Shown in pieces: positions 24,745 through 38,863 of a DNA stretch of 64,000 bases; within the stretch, counting starts at the first letter, position 1, and each line of letters opens with the position of its first letter. The position numbers were made by a program, and so were the translations under genes. The stretch spans positions 65,290,492-65,354,491 of the forward strand of contig NC_031771.1 of NCBI RefSeq assembly GCF_001522545.3. The letters run 5' to 3'. Under the pieces are notes generated by a model. It saw only the letters and a program-made list of their open reading frames with translations. It was not told where the DNA came from and ran no database searches. This DNA is from Parus major. Taxonomy: Eukaryota > Chordata > Aves > Passeriformes > Paridae.

Positions 24745-27700
24745 TTTAAATTCACTATTCTCCCCTATGGCACTTGTATTTTCAAGTAAATATTATTTGT
24801 TCTTCCCAGTGGCATTTCCTGGATGTGAACAGCTATGAGGTTATTCCTCTCTTCTCATGCACTCACGGATCACCAAGGTGCTGGAAACACTCGATGACCT
24901 GAGCAAAGACAGCCCTGACATTTCAGTGGAAGGACCCTTTCTCTTTTGGGTATCAGCTGCCCTTCCATTCCACTGCACCATCTCACTGCCTCACCGCTTG
25001 TACAATGGTCACCCCTCGAGCACTCAAAATCCTGCTCCTTTCCAAAAAAGTTTGTTTTGTCAAAGGAAAAAAAAAATAAATCATTACAACTGTCTGGAAA
25101 CACAAAACCTCTTTTTTCCGAACTGTCTCATGGCTGGGCTTGCTTTTTTTTTGTTTCCTTTGGCAGAAGAGACCTTTGAAAATACCTGGAGAGAGAAGCA
25201 GATTGTGTTGGGGGTTACAGCACCAGCTGTGGGAAAAATCTGATTTGATTCCCTGCTCCAAAGGAGGTAGAGAACAGAGCTGAGCACTGTGTTTGTGACC
25301 TTCCCTTGGACCATCCAGAAGCAGAGCAAACAGAGATGGAATTTTTCCTGGCTCTGCACACCAAAGACTTAAGTTATGATGTGGCTCTCAGCAGCAGCTC
25401 ATTAGCTGTTCCCACTCCAACTGCAAGATGTTACTGAGCAAAATACAGGAGCAAATGCTTTCAACAGCTACTTTGCATTCACATACAAAACAGAAAAGCA
25501 GCTAGATTGGATTTTTTCCATATTTGTGCAGAAGAGCAGATAAATTGCTGGGTTTTTTCTCGTATTTGTGCTTAGTCTCTAGTGCCACACAAAAAGAAGG
25601 GGTTTTTTCCCTATTACACCAATATGCGTGAACACAGATGTTCTGCTGAGCATGATTCAGTCTCTAACATAACTCCATTTTTTGATAATAACTGTTCTTC
25701 AATTTTCCCTATCAACTTGAGTAATTTGCCCCTGCCCTTACCCCATAAATCATAACAGCTTACATAATTAACTCTTGTAATTATCTCTGCACGATTAGCA
25801 CCAGCTGTCTACCTAATTCATGGAACTGAAATTCTCTTTCTCCTGTATGTAGATATTTGGATTCTCATTGATGAACAGAACTTTGTCTACCAATGCTGAA
25901 TTCCAGTGGTTTAACCCAGCTTTTTGTCCTCCTTCCAGCTCCCCTCAGTGTTTGCAAACACCTGTGGGTTGGAGGCATTCAGAAATAAGCAGACTCTTCT
26001 CTCTAATGCATAAATTATTAGCTGGGGTGCTACAAAATGCCAGTGCCACACCTCCCTTTTTGCTGGGAAGCACCCAGATAACTGAGGCAACACTGATTAG
26101 AGCCAGGATATTTTATATTTTAATCCAATGTAGCTTGAGGACAGCCAGCAGCTCCAATTCATGTTTCTGCTGCCAAACACTGATTCCTAAACAAATCTGC
26201 ATATTTCTATTCTGCCCACATGATGCACCTTTAGGATGTAATTTGGAGATAGCAACACTGTTGCTGCTAATTTGTATTTTTCTTATCAGTACTCCCACCA
26301 TGGGCAGAGGTTTACATCCTGGCCAATGTGAATGAATATTATATAAGGCACTTTTAAAGTTCTTCAGCAAGTATTCTCAGTGGAATTACTGACTACTTGT
26401 TATACTATCAAAAAGAATAAAAAAATAAATTAACCACCCCACACTTACTTTCCTCCTACAAACTATCAAAAATTTCTACAACAGACATACAAACCTGAAA
26501 TATGTTTTCACAAAACATATTGTTAAGAAAAAGAAGAACAGAAAAACACAATTAAATGAAGAATCATGGTTATGTTCCTCCTACAAATCTTCATGAAAAG
26601 AAGATGTATACAACAGCCGTGAAAACCTGCAACGTGTTTTCACCGGCTCTCCCATAAATGAAACAAGAATCAATATAAATGAAGCTAATAAAATGTCTCC
26701 CATAGTACAATTTGCCTCTTATTTGTAATAAATTAGGTGCAAAGATTATTAAATTCTCCTTCTGTGACAAATTTCTCCTGTTAATTGGCACTAAAGGGCT
26801 GCGATGCTATTTAGAAGCCAAGTATGAATTCCAGGAGTTACCTGGTAGACAGGAAAAAGAGATTATGTTAATATTCCACCCATGAAAGACAGAAGATTTA
26901 TATTCCTCAGGTTTCCCAAGGAATCACTTGCTCCTGTACATTACTTGAGGTTCCTCACACCATCCTGTTGTCAGCTGGTAGCTCCAGGAGTTGACCATCT
27001 CTTGGAACTGGCAGCAAAAGCAGGAACATCCATTAAAAGATCTCCTCTCTGTGCTGGCAGGATTGCAAAATCTCACTTTTAAGAACTAAATAATCCCATT
27101 CCTGAACACAGGTTTCCAGTATCTTGTTAGGATTTTGGCAGTTCCAGCTTTTGCCAAGAGAGAAAAGCCAAAGCAGGTGTTTAATTGGAACAACTACACA
27201 TTCTTTAGCAGAACCATTGGCTTAATCTGACTCCTAAAAAAATCTATTCAATGCCTTTAAGTGCAAGAAAAAGATGCAAGCCAAATTTTAAGATGTTCCT
27301 CTCAATGTGTAATTCACTGTGGATTTTCTAATTGCACAAAAAGGCTTGATCCCAGTCAAGTCCAACAGCCAAAGACAGCACAGAACCCACAGATTCCCAT
27401 TATTTTATTTTTTTTTATGTTACACCAAAGCACATTAGGCTGTACCATTTCAAAAATTCATATCTATGGCTTGTGTTAAACATGCATTTTCTCTCATCTC
27501 TTCCTTCATTATGCATAAGAGCACTTCATGATCCTACTAAGATGAAAAGAGGAACAAGAATTCCTCCCCACACAAAGGCCTGATTTTGGCAGGATGACCA
27601 CCTTAGGGCCCAGGCCATAACCTGGGGGGCACAGCATTGACTTGGGGGTAAAAAATGTGGTTTGAAGCTCCTCAGGCTCAGCAGAAAAGTGAACTGGGTC

Positions 27701-27985
27701 TTCTTCTTTCAGGGGTGACCACCTTAACACCTGGGATATTTTACAAGAGGGTGGGCTGCAACACCAGCATGCTTGGGCTTGAAATGAGAAGAACGAGCCA
27801 TTTTTTAACCCTGAAGGAAGAGTTCAAATTAAACCCAAGCAAACTTGTGCTCTGTTAATCACCATGTGATGCAAGCTCCCCTCTGCAAGCTCAGAGTTCA
27901 GCATATAAATTCTGGAAAGGGATGGGATTTCAAAAAGCTCCCTTTCACATCTCTCCCACCACATCTTTGAAATCTCACTCCTCAG

Positions 27986-28009
27986 CTTCTCTCTTCTCTT
28001 CTCTTCTCC
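27986..28009. repeat. (TCTTC)n-like pyrimidine microsatellite
   Basis: CTTCTCTCTTCTCTTCTCTT followed by CTCC on the plus strand. Confidence 0.85.
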
Positions 28010-29787
28010 ATGTGTTTAAAAGGAGGACTAATCATGTAACTTCTGTTTATGGATTACACTGCCAGAGCTGGGTGCCTAAACGGATTTGGCACCTCCAAAC
28101 CTTTGAGTCTTCCAAAGCTCTAAATCAAGGATGCTTCTGGGTTTTATATAGCATAGATTGAATTTTAATTGGAGCAACATTTGGCAAATCCTTTCTGCTT
28201 GTGATCCTGTCACTATCTTCCTTCTGTTTCTCATTGTCCAAGTGAGACAACATCATGTATCCATGTGGGAACTTAAAATGTTGAAACCACCAAAGGCAAA
28301 GTTATTTGGCTCCAAATGATCATCTCTGTGCAACTCAGCAGTGGTTTAACAGACCACAATGCACAAAACATTCCTTTAAAGACTAAAACATGAAGTTTAT
28401 CTCACCCCAAGCTTCAAAAAATCAGAAAGCTGGAATCCATCTGATAATCAGTAAATATACATTAAATGCAGTGACCTCAAAGCAGCCAGAAATGTCAACT
28501 TCCAGCGCTGTGTTAAAAGATCTTGGCAACCACTGAGCAGTTATTGAGGAAGAAGTAATTTTTTGCATTCAATAACTTTATTTAATTCCTCACAGTTAAT
28601 AAGTTATTACTACTGCAAGCCCCTGCTGACATCTGTTATTTTCCTTGGTAATTAAAACAGTAAATGTCACTGATGCCATAAGTGCGTGTTTTTCTGCAGT
28701 TTTACCAACTTTTAATTTTGGGCAAAACTTTGTTGCACTACTTTTGGATGTAGAAGAAAAGTCACCATCATCTGCAGTTTGCTGTCAGGATATGAAGCTC
28801 CCCCAAAAAAGCTGCCCACAATCTATGTGAGTGATAAAATAAAAAGTACAAACCAAGAAGTATAAAGCAACACCTCATAATTCTAATAATTCAAATTCCT
28901 TCCAAAACTGAATACCATGCTAGCTAACAAACACATCACATGTAAAATGTGAGATATGTAGTCAATATGTATAATATGCATTATTATCATCACAAAATTA
29001 AGACTTGTGGTACTCAAAGGGTATCAAAAATAAAAGATTGCTGGTATTATGTATTATGTGAGGAAAAATCAACATGCAAGTTTTCCTTTCCATACTCAGT
29101 TATCAGGATTAATTAATCAGAAACAACCACCACCTTGGCCTAATTATTACAAAGTGGATCCTCAAAATCTATAAAGAAACTAAACAAGACAAGGGAAACA
29201 CACACATCTGTAGCTGAATTAGACCCAAATGCAAGTGTATTTATACCCATCTCAAAAGTACCAAATCATTTGACAGCTGTAAAACAACAAAAGATACCAA
29301 AAAACCTACTTGGCATCACACTGCCTCCCATTCCACCAAAAGCCTTTATTTCTCCCAGTTCTTTAGCAGAACAGAGAATAAATCCAAAGGGTGTCGGACT
29401 GATTCAAGGAAAATATTGCATTTAACCACATGAGGGCACACCACACTAGAGTAATGGAAAAACTCCTGTGAAATCCCTGGATTCATTGTACTTGCGCTGT
29501 TTTATTGGATCTCTGGGAGAGCAAGAGCCTTGGCACTGTAAACAGCACATGCCTGACAAAGGGAAATTCTTAGCTGATATTTAATGCACTGTTTTCTTGA
29601 CACTTGTTGTTGGTTTAAGAATCTGTTGGCAATCTTAAAAGCAGCAGCATTTAAGATGTATTTATCAAAGGAACTCAACCACAGAGCAGGCAGCAAGTTG
29701 TACTGGCTAGGGGGAAAAAAAACAAAAAGGAAAAGTGAGATAGCAATTGCTTTAGTGAGGTTCTACAGCTTTCTGTAACCAGTTCTG

Positions 29788-29938
29788 GGGTTGTGGACTC
29801 TCCATCCCTGGAAGTGTCCAAGGCCACGTTGGAGGGGCTTGGAGCAACCTGGGATAGTGGAAAGTGTCCCTGCCCAGGGCAGAGGCTGGAACTGGATGAC
29901 TTCAATATCCCTTCCAACTCAAACCATTCTATAATTAC
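29788..29938 (+). mobile_element. CR1 LINE 3' fragment
   Basis: Forward-sense CR1 3' end: CTCCATCCCTGGAAGTGTCC, TTGGAGCAACCTGGGATAGT, GGAACTGGATGACTTCAATA and a terminal AAACCATTCTATAATT. Antisense to CTNNA2. Confidence 0.92.
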
Positions 29939-30818
29939 ACTGAGGGAATAAAACACCTTCAATAAAACACCTTTTATTTCCTACCTTACTAGATACCATA
30001 TCTGGAATAGAAACTTCAATATTATCTTTCTTTAGGTGTTTCCTCCAATGACTCAGACATTGTTCGAGGAGAAATAACACAAAAGGATTTAAATAATCCT
30101 TAACTGGATACCAAAATGAGATAGCAGGCAACTACAAAGGCAGGTAGAACAATATTTAAGCTTCTCACAGGCAGCTGATCTCCCCAGGCTTCCAGCAGCC
30201 CAAAGAGAGACACTGGCACTCCGACTGAGGGAACCACCAGGAGTTGCTTCCTCAGGGTAATGTTATTGTTTGTGAACTGCCCTAAACAGCACTGAAAACA
30301 ATATCATACATCACTAAATACCAAAGGCAAATGATTCCCAAGAGTTTCTATTTCAGTTAATGTAAAGTACTGTAAGTGAAGGCAGTAAAATCTTTCAGAC
30401 ATATGTGGTGAGTTAGTGCTCTGGTTTCTCTGTAACAACTAATATATCTTTTTTTAATGAAAACCTTGCCCATAAAGAACAGCAAAAAACAGAAGCAAGC
30501 AATCTTCCACTTAATATATACACAGATTAAATCAGAACTCCCCCAGAATGGATACTACTTAATTTTCTGGGGGGTCTGTTTTGAATAGTAAGAATAATAA
30601 TGGAATTTACTTCTTCATGCCGTTCAATTGCACTCAGGCATATGTTATGAACAGCAAAGAATATCCTGGTAAGATTGCAAATCCAGAGCCCCTGTGAATT
30701 CTCACTCAGGAAGGCAGAAGAGAGTATTCCCTGAAGGGTGCTTTATTTAGGTTGTTTATTTTGCACATTTCACACACTGTATAAAATCTCCATCGCCAAC
30801 TTAAAATTCCAGAATTAG

Positions 30819-31212
30819 CACAGAATCACAGAATATCCTGAGCTGGAAGAGACCCACCAGGATCATTCAGTCCAGCTCCTGGCCCTGCACAGACACCCAA
30901 CAATCCCACCCTGGGCATCCCTGGCAGCGCTGTCCAAACTCTCCTGGAGCTCTGGCAGCCTTGGTGCCCATTCCCTGGGGAGCCTGGGCAGTGCCAGCAC
31001 CTCTGGGGAAGAACCTTTCCCTGATATCCAACCTAAACCTTCCCTGGGACAGCTCCAGCTGTTCCCTTGGGTCCTGTCACTGTCACAGAGAGCAGAGATC
31101 AGAGCTGCCCCTCAGGAGGAGCTGCAGACCCTGATGAGTCTCCAGCTGAACAAGCCCAGTGACCTCAGCCACTCCTTGCATGGCCCCTCTAGAGCCTTCC
31201 CCATCTCCGTAA
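30819..31212 (-). mobile_element. CR1 LINE 3' fragment, young-looking
   Basis: The reverse-complement CR1 starts CACAGAATCACAGAATATCC and runs through CCAGCTCCTGGCCCTGCACA, GGAGCTCTGGCAGCCTTGGT and AACCTTCCCTGGGACAGCTC. It reaches CCTTGCATGGCCCCTCTAGA, giving almost 400 bp. Bases 30831-31103 are nearly identical in inverted orientation to 39987-40259. Confidence 0.92.
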
Positions 31213-31228
31213 CTGTTACACACATCAT

Positions 31229-31850
31229 CATAACACAATTTAGGATGGAAGGGACCTCTGGAACCTCTAGCCCAGCTCCTCAGCTAAGCAGGGTCATCTT
31301 CAAAGTAGGATAAGGATTTGTTCCAGTACTGGAAATGTCTAAACCAGTCTGGTTTACTCAGGAGCCCAAGAAAGGACTCAGTACTGCAGATGTGGTCTCA
31401 GAAGAACTCCTTAGATGGGAAGTCTCACCTCCCTTCCTTTTTATTATTCTTATGCTAAATGCACCAAAACATCTCCATGTTGATGTGGCTCTCCAGCCCC
31501 ATGTTCTGAACTTTCCAGCAGGACTCTGCCATTCCTCCTGCAGAGCTGTGCTCAGTCAGCCTCCAGCCCATCTCAAAACACCAGGTGACTCCATCCCCCT
31601 GCAGGACTCTGCAATGGCTTTTGCTGAGCTTCCCTTGGTTCTGCCAGCCCACTTCTCCACCCAAGGTACTCCTCATGCCAGCCCTGCTTCCCGAGCTTAT
31701 CCACCTTCCTCCCAAACTGGAGTTGTCTGGAAATGCACTGAGGGTGCATTTCACCCCACTGCCCAGACCAATGACAAGACATTAAACAAGGTCAGCTTGA
31801 CCCCAAACCCTGCAGAATTCCATCTTCCACCCCTACTACTGAAGTCCAGA
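31229..31850 (-). mobile_element. Older CR1 LINE fragment, internal and 3' region
   Basis: Diverged reverse-complement CR1: TTTAGGATGGAAGGGACCTC at one end, then AGTACTGCAGATGTGGTCTC and GTCTCACCTCCCTTC, and further on CACTGAGGGTGCATTTCACC next to CCCACTGCCCAGACCAATGA. These blocks occur in this order in CR1 3' regions. The 177-codon open frame across it is a by-product. The boundaries are approximate. Confidence 0.65.
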
Positions 31851-31913
31851 AGTCCAGCCTATTTTTGACCTCCTTTGTAGTCCCTGTATTCCCTGGACAT
31901 TGTAGAGAGACTG

Positions 31914-31971
31914 AGAAGGCAAAGGTTGTATTTCATCTACAGTCAGAAGGCAAAGCCTGTATTTCATCTAC
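31914..31971. repeat. Two 27-bp direct repeats separated by 4 bp
   Basis: AGAAGGCAAAGGTTGTATTT at 31914 and AGAAGGCAAAGCCTGTATTT at 31945, each followed by CATCTAC. They differ at two positions. Confidence 0.9.
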
Positions 31972-32352
31972 GTTTCTCTCTATTGTGTACCTTTCACACA
32001 GCAATACAAGGAGGGGAAAAAAAAAAACTATTCTAAAAAAAACCACCACCAGAAAAAAAAACAGAATTGTGTTATCACAAACAGCTTGTGTGAGAGATTT
32101 GACAGAGTCTGGGGAAAGGTTCCTCAGGATCTTTTTTTGTTGCTTTGCTTGTAATACCAACTGACTGGGCTTTCAAGTCATTACTATACAGCTAAAATGA
32201 GGTTCAGAGCTATCTTTTGAGGGTCATACACAGGGAGTATGTGCCACTGGAGATCAACCACCTCATCCACTTAGGCCTGGGGAGTGTCACATCACTTTCC
32301 AGTACAGCATATTTCGTCAGTTACAAGGGTATGGTGCTAAGGGGGCACACAA

Positions 32353-32935
32353 ACACAGAATCATGGAATCATGGAATGGTTTGGGGTGGAAGGGACTTGA
32401 AAGACCATCTGATTCCAACTCTTCTTCCATGGGCAGGGAACACCTTCCACTGTCTTAGGTTGCTCCAAGTCCTGTCCAGCCTGGCCTTGGACATTTCCAG
32501 GGATCCAGGTGCAGCCACAGCTTCTCTGAGAAATCTGAGCCAGGATCTCACAGGGAAGAATTTCTTCCCAATACCTAAACTAAATTTCACCTTTTTCACT
32601 CTAACCCATTACTTCTTGTCCTACCACTACAGTTCATGATGAAGAATCCCACTCTGGCTTCCCTGTAGCCCTTTGGAAACTGTAAGGTGCTGTGATGTCT
32701 CCACACAATCTTCTCTTCAGCCCCAACTCTCTCAGCCTGTCTTCACCGGGGAGGTTCTCTGAGGTTCTCTGGTCCCCTTCTCAACTTTGTGGCCTCCTCT
32801 GGACTTGTTCCAACAGTTCCATGTCCTTTGTATATTGAAGGCACTCAAAATGTACCCAGCACTGCAAGTGGTGTCTCACAAGAGCAAAGCAGGAGAGTCG
32901 CCTCCCTCGACCTGCAGAGCACACTCCTTTGGATG
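32353..32935 (-). mobile_element. CR1 LINE 3' fragment, longest single copy
   Basis: The reverse complement starts with a doubled AATCATGGAATCATGGAATG and GTTTGGGGTGGAAGGGACTT. It goes on through GCCACAGCTTCTCTGAGAAA, CCAACTCTCTCAGCCTGTCT and CCTCTGGACTTGTTCCAACA to GAGAGTCGCCTCCCTCGACC. About 580 bp. It includes a local doubling of GAGGTTCTCT at 32751-32771. Confidence 0.92.
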
Positions 32936-34795
32936 CACATTTATTTAGGAATTTCACCCCTGGGGACCTGCCAAAGCACTACAGATGCTAATTCAAACAG
33001 CCTGTTGTTCAGACATGAATTCCAGACATGGTAAAAGAGAACATTTCCAGAAATCTCCTTTGGTCAAACTTGAAGGAAGAACTGACTTTCCCCCAGACTT
33101 CTCCAGGAACTCATCCATCTCTGTCCTCCTCCTGCTGTTCTAGACTTTTTTTGTCAGAAGAACAGAGAGCAGCAACATCATCCCACACAGAATTAACAGC
33201 CACTTCTGTCCCACACACTCCATAAACAGATCTAGTTGAGGAGACATCAATGTTTTTTTTTCCTCTTTGTTTGTTTTAACAGAACCATGAGTAATACACA
33301 TAATTATGCCACTGCATATGGCACCTAAACCTTCCTGATCACCCCAGCACTACCTGATCTCTGGATCTGGGGTTGTGTTTCTCTCCCCCATGGCAAAGTT
33401 CAGGCTGTTCCCCCTTCCTGCTACAAATTAAATATTCCTTCCTAACCCACTGTCTCTTGCCATTGCCACCATCAGCATTGATTTTCGGAATAGCTGCACA
33501 ATACCAGTAACTCTGGATTAAATGTAACCCTGTGGTGAGGGAAACAACAAAATTTGAAGGGTGACAACCTCAACTGGCAGTGGCAGCCAAGAAAAGTCTG
33601 ATAAATGTAAAAGAAAAGAATCTGATATATATTCCCAGCACTAAGTGGCAATTGGCAGAACAGAACAGCAGGTGCCAAGGAGAAGTTGGTGTGTCTGAAA
33701 CACAAAGTGACATTAAATTGGTTTTCAGCTCATTCTGACTAAAGCAAAGGGACACAAAATAAGCTTTTTACTAAAACCCAAATGCATTAATTACCACTAA
33801 ATATATGGACTTCAGGCTGTATTTGTAAGAATAAGCTATTTAACAGAGATGTCATCCTTAACAACATATAATTCCATACTACATTTTAACAACAATTATC
33901 TCAGTAGGCTCTTACTGCTAAAAATTAAGGAGAAAAAAAAAGCAGATCTTTTCAGCCAGCACGTCTAAACTGTTTTCTTTAATTATTAAAAGGAAAGCCT
34001 TTAAAAAATGCCAAAAATATCCAACACAACTGTTAGAGAACACAAAGCCCTGTAACACAAATTTCCTTTCCCACTAAAATCTGCTCAAGCAAAGAGTGGC
34101 TGTTCTTCACAAATGCTACTTAGAAATGTTGCAAACCACTCAACATTAAGTCTTTGGGGAAGCAGTTTAATTTATCTGCCTTCAGAGCAATGCATAAAAT
34201 CAGTAGAAATCTGTACATCTCTAAGTAGCAAAAAAAAACCCACAAGGATTGACTCACAAAAAGTCCAAAAGTTTGCAAATAAATACAGCTGAATGTACAA
34301 TATGAGAAGTTTCAGGCAGTTACCACAAGGAATGTGTAACAGCTGGTAAAAATATCATCCATAGTATAACCTAGGAGCCTCCAGAGAATGGGAATAGTAA
34401 AATTAAGATTAGTATCTATGAGTGGAAATGTTTGTTAAGCACCACAGTCAAAGCAGAAAAAAAGGATTAAAAGAACAAGCATTTAGTCAAACTGAACATA
34501 AAAATTCTTCCAGTCTGCCACTTGAAAGCTTGCACATTAGGCTAAGTGCTGCTCCTACTGCTGCTTCAAGGAGTGTGTTTATACTTGGGCTGGGTATTGT
34601 TTGTGGTCTTTTATCTTAGATATAATGAACCTCTTTTTATTAACCGTGTTAATTGATTAAAGTTTAATTTAAATATGAATGCACCTCCTGCACTGTTTCT
34701 AGATATATTCTCATTTTTGCTGTTTGCTGTAAACTATATGAATATCATTATCAAGGAAGAAAATACCTGATTTTCCTTCTTCCTTTTTACTTTTT

Positions 34796-34819
34796 TGTTT
34801 GTTTGTTTGTTTGTTTGTT
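34796..34819. repeat. (GTTT)n microsatellite
   Basis: Six GTTT units after a T run. Confidence 0.9.
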
Positions 34820-37800
34820 AGGTTTTTGTTATGAAGAACAGAGTTCTCAGTCTTTAGGAAAATAGGTATGTTCTGGAGTGAGTTAAAAGAAGGCAGTTTG
34901 CTGTTAAATCACTTTAGAAGATAATTCTACATCACTGAACAAAACCTTCACTAAGATTTATTTATCAAATTCCATAATTTGTTATTTATGGGGATTATCC
35001 ACCAGGATGACAGAATGAGGAGTAATCGAAACCAATATTTTCTTTAATGTAAATATATGAAGTCTTGGAGTCAGGATAAGAGAGATACAAAATGTTATTA
35101 ATCTGATTGTTGTAAAACCATACTGGAAAGATTCCCTGCCAGAGCTGCCACTGCACCTCCTCCTCCACAAGAACAGCTTTTGTTTTGTGATCTGCAGCCC
35201 CAACAAGGATCTTTTTTAGGCAGCAGCACTGGCCCACCATGAAGAGTCAACATCTCGCAGCTGCTGGCTCTGCTCCACCAGCAGCCACAACCACAACCAG
35301 ATTTCCACTTGGCTCAAATAAATTGTCTTATTCACCAACTGATCGAGTTAAACTTGTGCAAAGCCCACTATGGTCAATTATTGTGAATTTAAAAACAAGA
35401 CCAAGCTGCTGAAATGATTGAATACATGATAATTCATGATAATTCAGAGTTAGCAGAAGTAAGAGCCCTTATGCAAAGATTGCTTGTATCACTTCAGTGT
35501 TTAGATACTGTTCAATATTCAGCTATCAAAAACTACAATCTTGCATTTTTTCCATTCAATATGTAAATACTGGACTTCTTCAAGGCAATTCTCTTTGGGA
35601 CTCTTGACATTTCAAATAAAACAATGGCAGAAGAAGCAAATGAACTTTCTTACTTTCAGTGCAGGACAACGCATTTTAGACTATTTCTATGTATTGAAGC
35701 ATTTAAAAATTCCATCAGGATTGTACTGCAAGCTGCTTTTTCTCTTTTATTCCAATTATTTACTTTCTCCTACTACTTTTTGCCTGAAGTTTTCTCATTA
35801 AAAAATAAACAGACAAACATTTCCTGTACATGCAAGTTTTGATGACAGAGTGCTAACTTAAAGGAGTTCCCTATGAACTGAAAAACAAATGGCAGTCTTA
35901 CAAATTACACTTATTTATTACTATTTCTTAAGTAAACCATTTAGTATTTCAAATGCCTATTTTTAAGTTTGAAGGCCTTTGTTAAGTGAACTGATTTTGC
36001 AATAAATCTTAGGCCAAATAAATGTGACTTGCTGAGTTGACAAACTGTTGGAAAGGTGGGAGGAGGATTTCGAGATAGGTGTGGGAGCGGGATACAGAAA
36101 AGCACGTGCCTAACAAAGGTTGTTGGTGTTTGAGGTTTTATTGAATTGTTTTTAATACTGAACTGGAAGAAAAAAATAACACATCCTGTGGAAAACCCTG
36201 TTAAAAGGTTTGACCTGTTCTACATGATACGAGAAAGAGGAGAGACTGCTCAGTGCCTACATTTCAGATAAATAAAAGTATCAGCACTCTGAAATTTAAG
36301 GAATTTTGAGATTCCTCAGATCTCTGCACTTTACTCTGCAAACCAAGAATCTGCATTTTTGATACAAACTTCTAAGTAAATTTTTATTCAACCTGGTTGG
36401 TCAGATTATTTCTGAAACAGAAAAATACTGTCTCCAGAAAACAAAAATATATTGATTTATTCAGAATTGTTGAAAGCTAATCCTCAGCTTCAAGAGAAAC
36501 TTGGAAGAACAATTTCGCTGCACTCATCCCAGCAGAGTCCCACAGGTCTGCAAGAGAGGGACAGTGCTCAAAAACACACCCACAGAATTACTGAAGTTAT
36601 TAATTTGTGAAGGAATTGCTTTTAGCTGACAAGAAACTCTCTAAAGCTTAACAACCATCTTAACAAACATCTTGAAAACATCAGCAATTAAAAAGGATGA
36701 GTCTAAAAAGAACAAGTGTCTTTTTTGGATGTATTTATATGAAATTAAGGATGGGATTACGTGCATTGAATAACAGGAAATGTTTGTTTTCAGGAAGACA
36801 AACACAAGAAAAATTAGAAAGATTTACATTTCCTGGGTGTCACCCTCTCTTTTCTAATATTCCTCTGTGTATTCAAGATTTGTTGTTCTTGTTGATTTTA
36901 ATAATTTGAAAATTTTCACCCATTACTGTGAATACAAATTAATCAAAATAAAACCAGGAGGAAAGGTTCCTTTCTTAAGCAACTGAATTAACCCAGGTCA
37001 GCACCCAAAGATTTCATGCAGTATTAGACAAGCAGAAACTGTTTTCATTAATATATTCAGATTTCCAGAAGAATTAGAAGCTGGTCAGTAGTGGAATAAC
37101 CACTGATATGTTTATTTTCCCCCAAAGGCTTTCTTGGGAATTCAAGTTTCATAGGAAATGTTGTGGGTATTTTTTTTTTTAAATAATCTTGACTATAGAG
37201 TAGTTGAGACAAAATTAAATAACATGGTAAAAAAAATCATAATATAACATGAAAACAAGGGGCAAACAACAAACCTTGCCTGTAAATGAAGCAGGATTTG
37301 CCTTTAAGTGACAGATGTTGTTTTACAAACACAATTCACACACAGAACACCTTCAATATTCCCCATATGTGTCACCACCAAGCAAACTTGAGATCTAAAT
37401 AACCTGATGTTTTCCCACACAGGCAAATGCAGGTGAAATATGTTCATGAGGCTTAAATATTCACTTTTATTCATAAATGAAACAGGAGTCACAGAAAGGA
37501 CATTAAGTTAGACAACCTCAGACAATTACCATAGAAACCCACTTACATCTGTTAAATATTTTTGGCCAGAAAATGAATTCAAGTCATTAAGTATTTATGC
37601 TCTCTTAAATACAATCTGTTATAAATGGAAAAATGATTTACTTTAATATTTGATTGCACAAGCAAAGGTTTTCACACCTGTTAACTTTTGAAAACCCCAA
37701 ATATTTCCTGTTTAGCCACAGAGGCTCTGAAGGCTGTTGTCCCCCTGCTATTTCAACATCTCTGATAAACTCTGCAGCTCCAGCAGGGCTGGGAAGGGAC

Positions 37801-38807
37801 TGAAGCCCATTATTCATTAGGCACATGATGCTCCTGCCTGAGTAATGAATCCCAACTTTGCCCTGCTCTGACTCGGGGGCACAGCTTGCACTCACAGATA
37901 AAGTCCCCATTTCAAATCCTGTTGCCACGAGAAGAAGAGCTGCTGATTTATCTCCAGCCGATGAATTCCCCGATTTTTAAGAAGGTATTAGGTTGTTTAT
38001 TAGTCTCAAAACTTGAGCACCAGCTCAGGGGGAAGCCAGAACTTCCTCACCAAGAACATTTAGGCTCTTTCAGACTAAGTGGAAAGGAATGATTTGTTAG
38101 GAGAATAAGAAGTCTCAGTGCTGACCTGAAACTATCAAGTCTCTAAAAATAATAAAAAGGAAAACCTACACATACACACACTCCAGAGGAGCACATTCCT
38201 CCCTTCTGTTTAATACAGAGTAAAGAATCACCCTTTCAGAGATAGCAGAGAAATTTCCCAGAAAAAGGCAAAACACCGTGAAGACTCCCACACTAGTTAA
38301 AGTTGCATTTCTCATGATTTCTGATTATCAGTCTCTGTGTGAAGACAGAGCGTGGTTGTTTATTCTTGACCCAGGCCTTGATCTCAATCCCATCACTTAA
38401 TAAAAATCTTCCATCTTTCTTGGACTAGCAGAATCTGACAATCTTTTTCTTCTCAACGAAAAATGTCTTGAGAACTGAAATGGTTGAAAGGTCAAAAAAA
38501 GCATCATAACCTTTCCTGCTCGCACTATGACAAAAATCTTAATATTATGCTTTGTGTTTGTTCACATCTGTTTTTTTCTTTTCAGGAAATTGCTCAGACT
38601 GTAATCATAACCTTTCCCAAAGCCCAGAATAATATAATTCAATGATAAATGTAATTAAAATGTAACAGCTAAGATCCCTGGACTCAAGATCTTAAATACA
38701 GAATGCCTCTGCTCATCAAAGGTCTCCATCAGTTTTCCTACTTTCTCTTGGGCCTGTGATAGAGATCTTGGAAGTGAAATACTTCAGCCTTCAAATTCAG
38801 CTGAAGG

Positions 38808-38863
38808 ATAATAAATAAAGGGACATAATAAATAAAAGGACATAGGAATAAAAGGACACAGGA
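38808..38863. repeat. Imperfect tandem repeat (AATAAAAGGACA-like)
   Basis: Three adjacent related units: AATAAATAAAGGGACAT, AATAAATAAAAGGACAT and GGAATAAAAGGACACAGG. Confidence 0.8.

Noticed and set aside
25868..26335. 155-codon plus-strand open frame
   Set aside because: No recognisable motif, no splice or promoter context, and its length is possible by chance.
31335..31868. 177-codon plus-strand open frame
   Set aside because: It lies on an old reverse-oriented CR1 copy, reads the repeat antisense, and resembles no protein I know.
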